From Larimichthys crocea (lineage: Eukaryota; Chordata; Actinopteri; Sciaenidae): DNA of 64,000 nt. The notes beneath the pieces were generated by a model that was given only the letters and a program-made list of their open reading frames with translations, was not told where the DNA came from and made no database searches. The DNA is taken from the NCBI RefSeq assembly GCF_000972845.2, contig NC_040016.1, forward strand, positions 13,226,701-13,290,700, given 5' to 3'. Positions 13,450-26,800 of the stretch are shown in pieces (position 1 is the first letter of the stretch; every line of letters begins with the position of its first letter). The position numbers and the translations under genes are program-made.

Positions 13450-14697
13450 ACCTTCATTCATGCCCAGATGCTCTCTTGCTGTAGCCCTCTCCACAGCATT
13501 GGCCTGTTTCTTGGGCAGACACTTTGAATTATTCATAGAATCAAGTCGCTCTAAGCAGTGGATCGGCTATGGTTTGCTGTCGTGCACCCACATATGCACA
13601 GAGCACAGCAGCCACAGGATGATGAAGTGGGATCAGGATCTTCACGCGTTAATGTGGGCTGCATGTTGTCTCTGCCTGGTTCTTTGCTGCATTTTTACCG
13701 CAGAGTGTTTTTCTATGTCGTAATGTGATTTATATTTCTGTCTAAAGGAGGTTTGATTATTCCACACTCTGGTATCCAAAGCCTTTACTGTGAAGATGTT
13801 AAAATCTTTACAGTAAAGCTGTGGGAAACTACAGAGGTTTCATTGGTGTGTTGGTTTATTCATTCAGCTCATGTCCGCAGAGTGTGTACATGACTCCATC
13901 TAGTGGTGGAGGGATGTAGCAGTCCTTTGAATAAGGTAATACAATATCAAATAAAAATGACAAATTATAAGCAAACCAAGGTGAGAATAAAACTGACGTG
14001 GTCCCAGAAGAGGCACATCCAGTGGATCGGCTTTTAAAAATGCATTCCTCAACATTTTTAGCAGTCATTTCAGTCTCGTCCCCTGTGAGGTTAGCTAATG
14101 GACTTTGTGGTCTTTGCTGCACTTTACCGCCCCTACATCCTGCCCTACGCTTGCACCACCCTTTCCTTTTGAGATCCAAGTGGTAAGCTGGATGTGCAAT
14201 TGCATCATTCCAAGCAGGGTTATTATCAAGCACTGTCTCTCTGTTGTTGTGGGAGGGTTGGCGCGCCATTGTTTAGTTACCCTCTCATGCTTGCTCCTGA
14301 CCTTGTCTGGGACGTGTTGATCATTATCAGATATGCTTGATATTTTCATTGGCAGTCCTTTTTTATTCTGAGTGATCATCGAAAGCATGCCTAACTGGTT
14401 ACTGTAGCCAGCAGTAAAATGGAAATGGTGGTTTTCATCTGAAGAACATCTGAGAATGATGACTGGTTGGTCTTCTGACCTTAATGTTACGAAATGAGGC
14501 TGAAAAGGGCCGCACTCAGTCAGCTGTGTAGTTTGGCATATATTATATAATGATAGTTGATTAACAAATAGATAAATGATCAGTAAGAGATGAAAGATAC
14601 GATGCTTGGATGGGCCTAGAAGGCTGCTCAATTACAGTGTAAGTCTCGTAGAAACAAAAACCTCACCACCGACTGACACTCTCTCTCTCCTTTCCAG

Positions 14698-14865
14698 AGA
14701 CCCCGATTGGTGATAAACTGTACCCTGTGGTCCCGGTGAAAGAACACCACCCCCGGCAGGCTGGCCACACCCCCTCCCTCCTGCCTCTATGTATCCTGAA
14801 TCTACCACAGACTCCCCCGCTCGCCTCTCCCTCAGACAGACTGGCTCACCGGGCATGATCTACAG
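14698..14865 (+). CDS. kcnab2: kcnab2 first coding exon, canonical Kvbeta2 N-terminus (5'UTR plus coding 14789-14865)
   Basis: A pyrimidine-rich tract ending in CAG at 14697 suggests an acceptor, so the 5'UTR would begin in an exon further upstream that I could not identify. Coding starts at ATG 14789 and reads [19 protein letters not shown] then SPGMIY, with two bases (AG) of an Arg/Ser codon before the donor GTGAGT at 14866. This matches the mammalian Kvbeta2 start apart from Asp8, which is Gly in human as I recall. The ATG context is weak (T at -3), but the family start fixes it. Ser9-Pro10 and Ser20-Pro21 are proline-directed sites. The 14698 boundary is inferred; the coding part is secure. 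Confidence 0.93.
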
Positions 14866-17800
14866 GTGAGTTGATGGACGTATGCTGAATACACAGACAA
14901 AACACTTAAAAACACATAAATTAACAGACTATTTGTTCAAGAGTCAAAGTCCATAAATGATTTACAGGAGTAATAATCACTCTTTCACCTTATCATGCTA
15001 CCTAATTTCCCTTAAATGAAGTCATCTACCTATCTAATGCACTTTGCCAAGCGCTTGCTTGGTAAATGCAACCTGTAGTCTGTGTTGCCATGTCTGATGT
15101 ACAGTACTGGATAGAAAAAAAAATCCAAGAAGGCTTTACTAAACTAAACTTAGGAGTGAATGTGTTATAGTTGATCTTCATTATGACCTAAAAACTTACA
15201 TCAAAATGTTTTCCGCCGTTACTATTAGGTGCAAAACAAGCTAAACATAGACAGCAAAAGAAATACTGAAGTGCAACCAAGAATAAGTAAACACTATAAC
15301 TCTGTCACTCATACACATGTACACTTGCAATTGCTTATATCACCGTCAAGCACATCATGATTTGTGTTTATTCGCTAGAGATTTAACCCTTGCCTGCCTA
15401 ATCCTAATGACACAAACCAAGCCGTCATAAGCTGTGTTTCTGCTGCATTATACAAGCTGGGCTCTGCTTGGCTCGAGTCACTTTTTGGTACCAGGTACTT
15501 TTCCTGATTTTGTTCTTGCACTGCATATAGCACTGTCTCAATGTAGGCAGGATTCTCAGCTCATAGAAACACTGTGCTGTTGTGACATCAGCTTCAACTT
15601 GGCACAAACACAAGAGCAATAGACTGCAGTGTTTTTCCTTTTTAGTATTGGCTCAGCACAATGGCAAAAACACCACATGCCGTCCATAACTTTTAAAAAC
15701 GGAGAACCAAAAAAAAAAGCAAGATGAGTCGGGCTCTGTCATGCAGTGGAAACACAGCATCATACTGGAGGCATTTTATAGTGTTAATAAATTAGGGACA
15801 ACAATGTGCTTGCTGTCCCTAACTGGTAACGTCCGAAACAGGTTCCATAAAACGTGACACCGGGCAGATGTGTTTTTAATTCACACTCGCCTCATCATCT
15901 GTTTATGTAGCGTCAACAGCAGTATGGACACTCATGCTTTATTTGTACAGATCATCCTGCACTCTAATGTTTCACCAGCATGTGGCGCCAGAGACTAATC
16001 TTAAAAAAAATATCTGTTCAGCTCTTCTCCTCAGCAGCTTTAAGACCGTTTCACATCCTCTCCATTATGGCCAGATGGAGCGCTATAGGTTTTATGATAC
16101 TTTACTAAAGCTATTGGACTCTTGTCTTTTTATAGACTTGAATAACATAACAATATAAATGGATAAGATTTCAATGTGACATTTTCATTTACCTTCACTG
16201 GCAATATGTTGGACATTGAACCAGCTCATTATTTATCAATCACTTTACTAGTTTACATCACTCCTTCTCCATACATTCTCATGCATAATCTTAAGATGCT
16301 TTTCCACCTTTTTCTAACCGTAACATTGCCAAATAACAAATGGCATGGAGTGAGCAACACTACCAACACCCTTTGTGATGGTAGACTTTGTTTTTTATTA
16401 TTCATTAGAGTGTTTTTGTGACAGCTGAGCAACCTCATAATGCCTGGATTAAGGACATGGAAGGCCTGCCAAATATTGATAGTGAAAGTTTTGTAATATT
16501 GTATTTAATTGTTAACTATTTTGTTTAATAGATATTTTTTCTGTTTTTAAGTTGTGGTATTTTGAATGAATATGTCGACTTAATCAAAACTTATAACTTA
16601 ACTCAGTTATATTTACTTCTATTCAAGTTATTGGAAGGAAGCCGTACATATGAAACAGAACAGGTGTAGGTAATGGATGCTGTAGTGACGTCCAATCGAA
16701 TGAATGATTTCTCTCAAAACGGAGGTGCAGGTTGAAGATGTAACTGCTGGTTTTCCAAGATGAGCGATTTGTACTGCACTCAAGAGCTGTAGCATTTGAA
16801 ATGAGCTTAACAATGATCAGAAACGGCTTGTTTCTTGTGCGTACTGAACTCAAAGATCATAACTTGGCATACACCTAATTTTTGGCTTGTACTTTTTTAC
16901 AGGCAACCATTCCAAGAAAATACAAAATCTTGTAACTCGTGTAAAGTGTAACAACATCTTTAAAATATTCCTAAATAGTTTCTTATCCATATTTCCCCTA
17001 CATGATCTGAATCTTGAGCATAAATCATGTACCTAGAATAGAAACTGTGAGTTGAGGTAACTTTTATTTTTTTAGATCTTGTGTTACACCTCGACGAAGT
17101 AACTACACTTTTCATGTAATAAAAAATATTTTGCTATTTTTGTGAAGATCATGAGTGTGTTAGGGTCTGACATATCATATTACTCAGACATCTCCAGCGT
17201 AGATAATTTAATTCAGTGGACATTTTGAGCTTTGTAAATGTTATAATGCTCTATACAGTATCTATGTTCCTCATTTCTAATGCAATCATTTCTATTTCCT
17301 CCTACTTTACTCTCCCGTATTTTGCACCATCAGTCTGCACCTTTCGACAGCGTCTGTATCAAAATTTCCCCACTACTAACTTCTTCCTTTTCCTGCTCAT
17401 ATTAACTAAAGCTTTTCCTTTCCTCTTTCCTCCTTTCCTCTGATGTCTTCAGCGCTCGTTATGGGAGCCCCAAACGACAGCTGCAGTTCTACAGGTACCT
17501 GTCTGTGTCCGTGTCCGACAGTCACTGTTGTTGTTGTCGCAAAGCAGGATTTTTTTCAGTTTCGTGTTCTCTTTGTGTGTGTTGTTGTATGTGTTTTTTA
17601 TATGTATATATGCAGTATGTTTTTGTAACATTTTGTATTTCCTTTTTGTTTTATTTCACTATGATAACCTTGCTGTAGAGACTTGCTGTTCTGTCATTTA
17701 AAACCATCCATTAGTAAACCTCTGCAGCACAGATTACACTTCTCATCTACTAATCAGCTGGCAATGCACTATCCAGCTTAAACCTGATAGGGGTGATGGT

Positions 17801-20800
17801 GGATTTTGTTGCAAGGCTGCTCTGCTCACAAAACCTCTTGAATCAACAATATCTGTCACAATTTTGTATTTTTTCCCCCTTTTTTTCCTCTCTTTTTTTC
17901 AGCAGTGTCACTTGAGACACCTTCTGTTGTTCTTGTCAAACTTGAACATGTGACTAAGAAGATTTTCACTGAACCCGATACTTTCCCCCGCCCCTCTTCA
18001 TCATGATTAAGCAGATCATCATTTCCTTTATTCATCATTTTTATATTAAACTGTAAACCTTTTTGACCCTCATGGGAGCTCAACATGATCTGTCTCTTTC
18101 TAAAAGCCAGAAAGACATTTTGATCAGTGTTGGGGGGGTGAGATGATGTTCTTTTAGAGTAAGGTTGATGGTACTCGCTCCTCCAGTAGTATGCGTTTTT
18201 AGATGGTCAGTCTCTCTCTGCTGTTTTAGAGTAGGATCAAATTTTATGGTCTTATATCAGGTGTTATTATGCTGATCCTGTTATAAAAACTCCTGACTAT
18301 GTGGATATGCTTGTAATGAGCTCACTATTGGATTTTTTTTTGCTTTATCTTGGCGCCTCGCACATTTCTGTCCTTTTAAAGTGCAAACCGTCCCACTATT
18401 TGCTCCTCTGGCCAACGTGAGGGCGATCGATTAAGCCCCCGGTCTCTGTCTGCCTATCACGCTGACAGCGACAGGCTGATGCTGGGAAGAGAAGATTTAT
18501 TCTTTTCAGTCATCCTAACATTGTAACACACAAACTATTCTACTGTAACCATGATGACTAGTACACATGCTACTACCTGCTAGGATGCAAATTAATTTAA
18601 ATTAGTTGAAAGTCAACAATATTTAGTTTTGGTACTGCTTCCATCTTGCCTTTATGGTTATCATTATCTGTGTGCATTTATTTTCTTGTTGTATTGCTTT
18701 ATTCTTCAGCTTGACCACGCTATTCTCTGTATTTGTGACATGCTTCATTCACAGCCATTTCATGTTAGCCTTTATGATTCTCTACCAAGAATGCTTTTAG
18801 TAAAGTATTTCCGGCTCAGGCTATAGTTAAAACTCGAGGGACTGAGTGCTTCCTGATGATGGTCGTTGACTTCTGACCACTGCATGTCTCATGTATGGAT
18901 TAGAGAAACACGGACAATGTGAAAGAAATTCCTCAAGCAATTATTTTATGCATGACATGCATCAAATATAGGTATATGAACAGTTTAGCACTCTTATGTG
19001 TCATATTTTAACCACTTAAGCTCACTGGTATTTGTTGAAAAAAATATTTGATGAGTTGGGAAATAGTCAGCTTAAACATGTTTGGGTGCAACACAAAGAA
19101 AAACGTTCATATAATTGACTGATTTCAAGGGGAAAAAAACAGGATTCTACTTAATGGAATTGATCCATTCAAGTTTAAGCGTTTAGTTTTATCTCATGAA
19201 GTTGATATTAAGGCAAACTCTGTTGAGGAAACATCTGTAGTGTCCAGGTGTGTTAGGACTTAAATTGTAAGACTCCTTAATGCTACACTCATAATGACTA
19301 ACTCAAAGCAGTAAGTTGTGTGCACATGGGCAATATCTAAACAGATTGTCCATTTCATTAATACACATGTACCATGCTGTGTGCAAGAGGGTCAGGTAGA
19401 GAGAAAAAGACCAGTGATGCCACTGAGGAGACAATGATTAATCACGACATCCTCCGGTACAGATCGGCTGTCTGGAGACATTGTATACTAACAAAATAAA
19501 AGTGGGATTGTTTTAACAGTGGATTCTGCTGCAGGAGAGACTCTGTTCCATTTTTATGTAGTTTCAGTCAGCACCATCAGACTTGTAATAAGCTCTGCTA
19601 ATGGCAGCTACACATTGGTACAGCAGCTGTAAAGCTCACTGTCCTACAATGGGCAAGTGTCAATTTGAGGAGGAGCTTAAATGAATCACTGATTAATCCT
19701 TCCATCCATTTAATGCCACATAACTGGGTCCAGGCAGTGTTAATTAAATGATTTATATCATCAGGAATTATTATGTACGTACTGCTGGGAAGTACTCGAA
19801 AAATCGTGATATAATAAATTATTTGTGGTTCGTATTTTGGCTGGTATGACTGGGAAACGGATATCGAATTGCATTTATATTAAAAAGATCTTTATAAAAT
19901 ACTTCTTTTTTTTTTTTTTATTCTGCGGAAACCATGGAGACACAGTGTGTGAATACACAACACCAAAGAGATGCAGCCAAAGCCGGATGATGTGATTTTG
20001 CTGTACAGTTATTGAGATATGGATATCACTTTAAATCTACCACTTGACTGAAATCAATGACTATTGTGTATGTACAGTGATTGAATAGACTGTCTGACAA
20101 CATCTGTATTGTCATTGTGTCATTAACTCGTTGTAACCTTGACCTGAACAAAAGGCTATTAGGATGCAGAAAGATGCTGCAAGGCGTGCCTAACCAGTGC
20201 GGTTTTCATAATCCCTTGGTTAGACGGTGCTTGAACATGTGCGCGGTTTGTCTTTTTCTGTATTTGTACGTATAGTATGTGTTTGCTTGACACTGTGTGT
20301 GTTTGCGTGTGTGTGTGTGTGTGTGTCACGTGCACACAACACTCAGGCCCTCATTATTGTCCAGCTCTTAGTATTCTTTCCTGTGGAACAACAATAAGAG
20401 GCTTTTAGCGCAAAAGCTTTGGTGAATAATTCAGGACTGATATTATTTGCTGCGGTTAGCAGAAACAAGACAGGCCACTAAACGACATAAATGGATTTCT
20501 TCCATGAGATCTCACAGAGAGGGGAGGAGGAGAGGTGTTGGTTGTGGTGATAGAGTATGGTCCGAGTGGTGAGGGGAGGGAAGGGATGCACTCTCTTATT
20601 CACTAATTGGTTTAGACATTTCCTAGTAAGACACTCCCAGTTTGGGTGGACCCGCTTCATCACTGTCTGCAGTGTGTGTTTATAAGAGCAGACTGGCACC
20701 CCACAACCTCGCTCATGAGCCGACCCCCAAGAAATCGGGTGAGTTTGAGGAAAGATTTGCACTCTTGACCACATCAAGAGTGTGTTGTTTGCGTGTATGT

Positions 20801-23800
20801 TTTTTTGTGTGCAAGGGGTTGGCTGTGTGATGAGGAGTTTGTGTGTGGGTGTGTGGATGCATGCTGCCTAGCTTGAAGTCTCCTCCTTTTATTTATGTCT
20901 TCTGTCGAGGAAAAGCAGCTGTTTGGGAGAATTGTTTCGAAGATTTGAAATAACTCGAGAATTTATGGGAGAGATCCAAGTCGTTTTGTGATATGGTGGC
21001 ATCAACGGTTTGATTAAGGTAATTCTTTATTCAGTGTTGAATTTCAAACAGATAGCGTTAGAGTGATGTATGGTCTGTATTTTGTAATAAATACAGAATG
21101 TGATAGATTTAATACTTTTTTTAATTTTAGATTTTTAATTTTAGTTTTTGACAGACGGTTTGATGTCAGTGTTATGTTAGCCCTGTATGCGGTTTTGTAT
21201 AGAAGAAAAGAAAGTGCTGTTCAAGTGTTGTATTTGTCAGTAGACTTTTAGAGGATCAATAGAGCCTAAAGTATATTTCAAACCAGCAATAAAATATCAT
21301 TGTTTGCAGGTGGTTACAAAGAAGAGACTCTGCATTGACTGAAAGTAATTCTTGCTGAGGTAAATTTTTATTTTAGTAATTTTAAAATTGTTAATTATTT
21401 CATTGTTAAATTATTTTCAAATTGTATACTGATCAGTTATATTTGGCCAGAAAGTGCTCATTGTGTCTTATGTTTGATGAATAATTTGGCTGTAATCACA
21501 TAATCTCAAAATAATGAGCATGGATATGGAATATTAAGATGTAATGAGATACAACCAAGATACAGATTATCCTATCCTAATAGTAGTTTCAGTAGTAAGA
21601 AGTAGTTTCAGCATTGGTTTTTCAAGTTTTTCATCTTTTCAACATCTAGCTTTTATTACTGTTAATTGTCAAACTTATCTGTTTCTCAGACGTCATATTT
21701 ACAGTATATGTATGTATTTAAATGGCAGTAGTCTGCAGATCAGAGTAATATGTATTAATATAAAACTACACTCTTGAGTGTTATACAGTGCAGAACGTGT
21801 CTTTATGGTCAGTGCCCAGTAATGCATTCAGCATGAAGTTGCCTCCTTGTCATGATGTTGGACACAGTGCTGCCCTCTATTGATTAAATTCAGCAACACT
21901 CTTTATACATCTGAATCTTCAAGGATTCAAATAATTTAGACTAAAGAGTCGAATATAACAAAATAGTTGTATTTAGTGGGAGAAGGAAGACTTTATGGTT
22001 AAACAAATACGTTTTGAAAAGGGAAACATGCTCCCTTAACTTCTGAAGCTGAAATGAAGCTTAACTCTTCATCAAAGATCCATCCAAGTGGGGCATTTTT
22101 TCAGGAATCCTTTAAGCTTTTATCTGTTTCTTCTAGACTAGATGGATTTGTTGCCCCTATTTGTGGAAAACGCAAAAGTTATATTGTGGACTACTCTTAA
22201 TAAGTTTACCTTTTAGCTCTCCCTCTTAGTCCAGTCTGAATCATAAGTTAGACCAGTGTTCCCTTCTTCTTTGCTTGGTGCATGTGTGAATGCCTCCCTT
22301 TTGCAGATAGCATGCGCCCTCTTTGGTCCTGCTTCTTAATCACCAACAAGTCACCTGAAAGCTACCTATCAGTGTAACCCTGCCATTGTGTACCTGTCAG
22401 GGGAGGGTGGTGTGGGGCTATGTTGTGCGACTCTGATTACAGGATGCATGGCCATGTGCTGCCCCAAGCAGGAGAGCCGTTTTTTTCTGGGAGCAGGTGC
22501 TATTTAAGGCGGTGGCTGAGCCTTGCCGGCTCCTCGCTCCGTCCGTGTCCCTACTTTAGTCTCTACTGCACGGGTCGCCTCAGCATCACAAGGAGGAGGA
22601 AGAGAACGGGGGGGCATGTTTGCGGGAGGGTACGCCGGTGGCCCCCGGGGGCCTCCCGGCAGGCGCAGGTCCAGTTATTGTCCTCCTGAAAACCTGCAGA
22701 TTCCCAAACCGGCAGCGCCAGGCAGCGGTGTTCGGAAAAGCAGCAGCAGTGGTGCCAGCGGCAAGATGTTGTCTATGTCATACAGCGAGAGCATCCGGAG
22801 TGGGATCAACCGCTACCACTCGGACCAGGGGCTTAATCAGCCACCATCCAGGCCCCCCGACCAGGCTGAGCTGCAGAGACTCCGGGAACAGAGAGTCGCC
22901 GCTCAGATTAAGAACATGGAAGACTTCTTGAAGATGAATGGCCTTGCCCTGGAGGAGTGTGTGTCCTATCAGACAGGCATGAAGTACAGGTAAGAGGAAG
23001 GCAGAGCTTGAGAGTGACTCTGATACTTCAGAGACCTGGACAGAGAGGCTGAGAACTAGCAGGTGAGAGCAGCTTTGTGGTCAAGGGAGGTCAGATAGTC
23101 TGAACAGGTGTGTGCCTTCATACCGGTGTTTTTGTTGAGGTTGGTATGAAAAAATCACTATTTTGTACATTTGCAGATAAAAGCTGTGATCAAAAACATA
23201 TGCTGTTAATATCAGTACAGTCTTGCGCTGTCCTCTGGTCAGACTGCACTCATGCAAAGGTACTGGGGCTCAGGTTTTATTTTAATCAACTAGGTCGGTG
23301 GCATATTTGCCCAACTACATGGGAAGGACAGACTGCTCCGTAAGGAGTTACCTGGCCCCTTAAAATCTCACTCAGACTTTATTTTCCCTTCTCCCCTGAT
23401 CATCTAGATAGTTTCCATTCTTCTCTGGCTATGTGTTCCTTTACTATTGAGAAATCTGCCCCATAAAGACGAACAGAAATAACCCCTTTTTCGTGTGCAT
23501 GTTCAGAGTAGAGCTTGGCGATGTTAGATATTCTAGCGTATGATTTTGCCTCTCATTATATTAAAATACAGGTTTAAATATTAGGTATTTGTCATAGAGT
23601 CATAGTGGCTTATTTAAAATGGCTTTGTTGATGTTGAAGCTTTCATAGCCACAGTGCCATGCAAAATAGTTGTTTATTATCGCTAATATAAAACTAGTTG
23701 AAGTCGAAGGCCAGGACTTGAGTTTCTATGTTTATGTATATACAGTATCTTTGTTGATTACTTATGCTCTACTAATGCGTATGAAATGCACCCACAACGC

Positions 23801-26800
23801 AGAACAAAAAAAATACAGTTTAATTTGCATTTGCTCATTGGAGTCTTTGCCATCAACTCATTGACAGGAAACCAAACAGGTTATTTACTGGACTGTCGCT
23901 GTGAAAAGGATTGAGCCATTGCAGCAGGCTTAGCGGCTGTTGTGTTGGCCAGTAAGACCCGTGAAGCTGAAGTTGTTTTTGTCGTGGACATGGATAGCTT
24001 TCATCACTCACAGGCATGGCTGCTGTTGTTTTTGACTGAAACCATTGACCAGAACACAAGTATGGTTGGCTGCTGTTGCAATGTCTGGGGTGACCAAGTT
24101 TTACTGTCTTCCACAGGTAGTGTTGTATGTCACCACTGCTGACACGTTACCCTGCCCGTAGTTTCCCCGCAGTGTAAAGCTCAGCCAGTGGCCCATGACG
24201 GGCTTGGGTGCAGCTTTGCAAGCGTGCATGTAGAAAGGGAGTCTAATATTGCAAAGAGCATGTGTGCTTCATTACATACAGACCTCAGAGAGGCTTCTAC
24301 AGTAACTAGCAATACTGCTTATGTACTGTATGACACTTAGACTGATTAGTGGTCAGAAGCCTTTTGTCTTTTTCTGTTTAAACTAATAGATCGAATAACA
24401 AATCTAAGTGTGATTTATTGTGTTTCTTTGCAGTGTTATGTTTAATTATTTGTATTGTTTGCCACAGGAGTATTGGCTCATCTAACAGGAAATCCTGCCA
24501 GGTTCTGCTGTTTCTTGTATCGTGATCGCCTGTAATTCTGTAATTAGTGCTGGAATTAGGTCAGCAAGTACATGCAACCCCTGACACAAACTCATGATTA
24601 TTTCAGGTGTGTGGTCAGGACAGCAGGCCAGCATTTCTTCTAAGCCCCATTTAACCATTCTTGACGATGCCATCACTTTTTCCAACAATCACGAGTAAAA
24701 AGGTTATAGTATCCCTCGTTTCTTCTATTTAACTCTCTGGCTTGCTGTATGACCACATACTTTTTTCTTTTTTTTTTTTTACTTTGTTTTTGACAGATAA
24801 TAATTTACACCAATAGAAAAGCACAGGATTAATTTTCTCTGCTCTAAATGAATATAATCATTACTCTACAAGTCATGTTTTATGGACTAATACTGATGCA
24901 CTACTCAATGTGAATTCTAAATCACCTTTCATCCTGAGGCAAATATTTTGTAATTCAAATTAAGCTATTTCATTATGTTGAAACTAAATACCACTAATCA
25001 GCAGGCCCATTTGAACACCGGAAAACTTTCCCCAGTGTCCATGTCCTGCGACTGAAAGAGCCAGGCAGTGGGTAAAGGAGCCAACTTGAGTTTAGTGAGG
25101 CAAGACAGGAAGCATTGTGTCTCCTATTTGAGTTATAGGGAGGTTGACTGGGGGGGATATAGATTTCTGCAGTGTCTTAATACTAATGGACATGGTAATG
25201 ACCTCCACTTAGGCATTCTGACAGTCAAAGCTATGTTTGACCATTACTGTTCTGTGTACAGTACGCCTTTCCTGTTTACTGTGAAACCTTAGATGTCCAG
25301 GTGAAAACATTATATCTTGGATCGTTTGAATAAGAAAAAAAAATTGAGTTGATGAATGACGTTTTTTTTTGGTTTGACAACCATTTAGTGCTTTTGTTTT
25401 AAGAGTTTTAGTGAGATGTATTAATTGAAGCTTGGCCACTAGGGGTCAGAAAAACATTTTAAAAAAACCTGACACGCACAGTCAACACCTTGTTACAGCC
25501 TTATTCGTGTATTAATGTATGCAGCAGACACAGAGTAACATTAGCGTTTTTTTTGTACATTTTATTTGTGTTCCCTCAACTTGTGAGGAGAAAAAAGCTG
25601 CTAGATGCTTATTTATGTTCAATAGACACTGATGAGAGAAGCTTAGACACAGAATTCCTCATTTATTTTACAGCCCACGCATTTTCTAGAAAAAAAAGCT
25701 CCAAAGAGCCCCAACTCTGGGTGTTAATTTTAGGTAATTTTAACACTGTGCCCTATAGTACCCCTATAATGTAGTCTAATGCCATCTGAATAAATATTTA
25801 CAATGGTGGGTAGTGCAAGCAATTATTATACAGCAGTATGAAACGATGTAGCAGCAGTAAAGCAGCATCCTCACATTAAAAAAATAATTTCAGATCTCAT
25901 GTTTAAGCGAATAATGTAATGAATTCTAGAAAATTCATTGATCTTTTTTAAGCGAATAATGTAATGAATTCTAGAAAATTCATTGATCTTTTCAGATTTT
26001 CCTCAACAGAACAAGAAAAATATCAAATACAAATAAAAAAAACTTCAATAGATTCTTGAGGTTTGAACATCGAGCAATGTTACATCCACTAAGTTACAGC
26101 AGTAATTTCCAGGTGGAAACCTCTTTGAATCTCCACCAGATGGTGCAGATGTTCCACTTTAGCAGCAGAACCTGAAACAAAATACCTCCCACAGCACTCC
26201 GCTATAATGTATTCACTGAACATAGCGAGTGCATCACTCTATGCACTCCTACACAGTTGAACACCCTGAACAACTTGTTTTCATATTTATCAGTTTGTAT
26301 TGAAACTAGAGCAAAATATGACTAAAACCATGTAAAATAGCAGCCCTGTCATCAGGTGGCAGCATGGAGAGATGTTTATCATTATATTAGTTTAATTACT
26401 TCTGCTTTTAAAGCAAATTTTTTCCCAACGTGTCTCTCTCTGTCAAAGTCACAGACTTTAACAATCCTTCTCTCTCACACTTATTTGTGAGACATAAGTC
26501 GGCATTGAGCCACTCTAAAATTATATTTTGTTTTCTCAATCTCAGCAGCACTGCAGCATGTGTGTCATCCCGGGCAACTGTGACGTTTTTCTTCAGGCAA
26601 TCCCCTACTCCAGAGCTAAATTTAGCCACAGACTCATATCCACAGCTGCAGCTGGATACAGTCGAATTGACTGCAGCCTAACCTGTTAATCCACTATTTT
26701 ACCTCAAGCCCACCGCTTCACAGTCTGGCTGCACTGATGTGAGCTGCAGAAGTGGCCATGCTTCATCTACGTCACCAGAGTGGGAGATGATGTTTAGGTG

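Larger units (their letters stand above)
1..14697. other. upstream sequence without recognisable genes
   Basis: I found no ORF in this stretch with family motifs or usable splice signals. It holds the repeats listed separately and many AT-rich tracts. A noncoding first exon of kcnab2 could be hidden here, because the exon at 14698 seems to start with an acceptor. A CT-rich tract ending in GTCTGCAG at 11646 is one acceptor-like candidate, but nothing fixes it. Confidence 0.5.

Noticed and set aside
13856..14631. Overlapping minus-strand ORFs of 137 and 178 residues
   Set aside because: No recognisable domain, no splice context and ordinary noncoding composition; chance open frames.
1..14697. 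A neighbouring gene upstream of kcnab2
   Set aside because: No ORF here showed domains or matching splice junctions; distal 5'UTR exons cannot be excluded but cannot be supported.
22523..22615. Upstream extension of the long first exon (starting from TTG at 22523)
   Set aside because: There is no ATG between the in-frame stop at 22517 and 22616, so this part is taken as 5'UTR.
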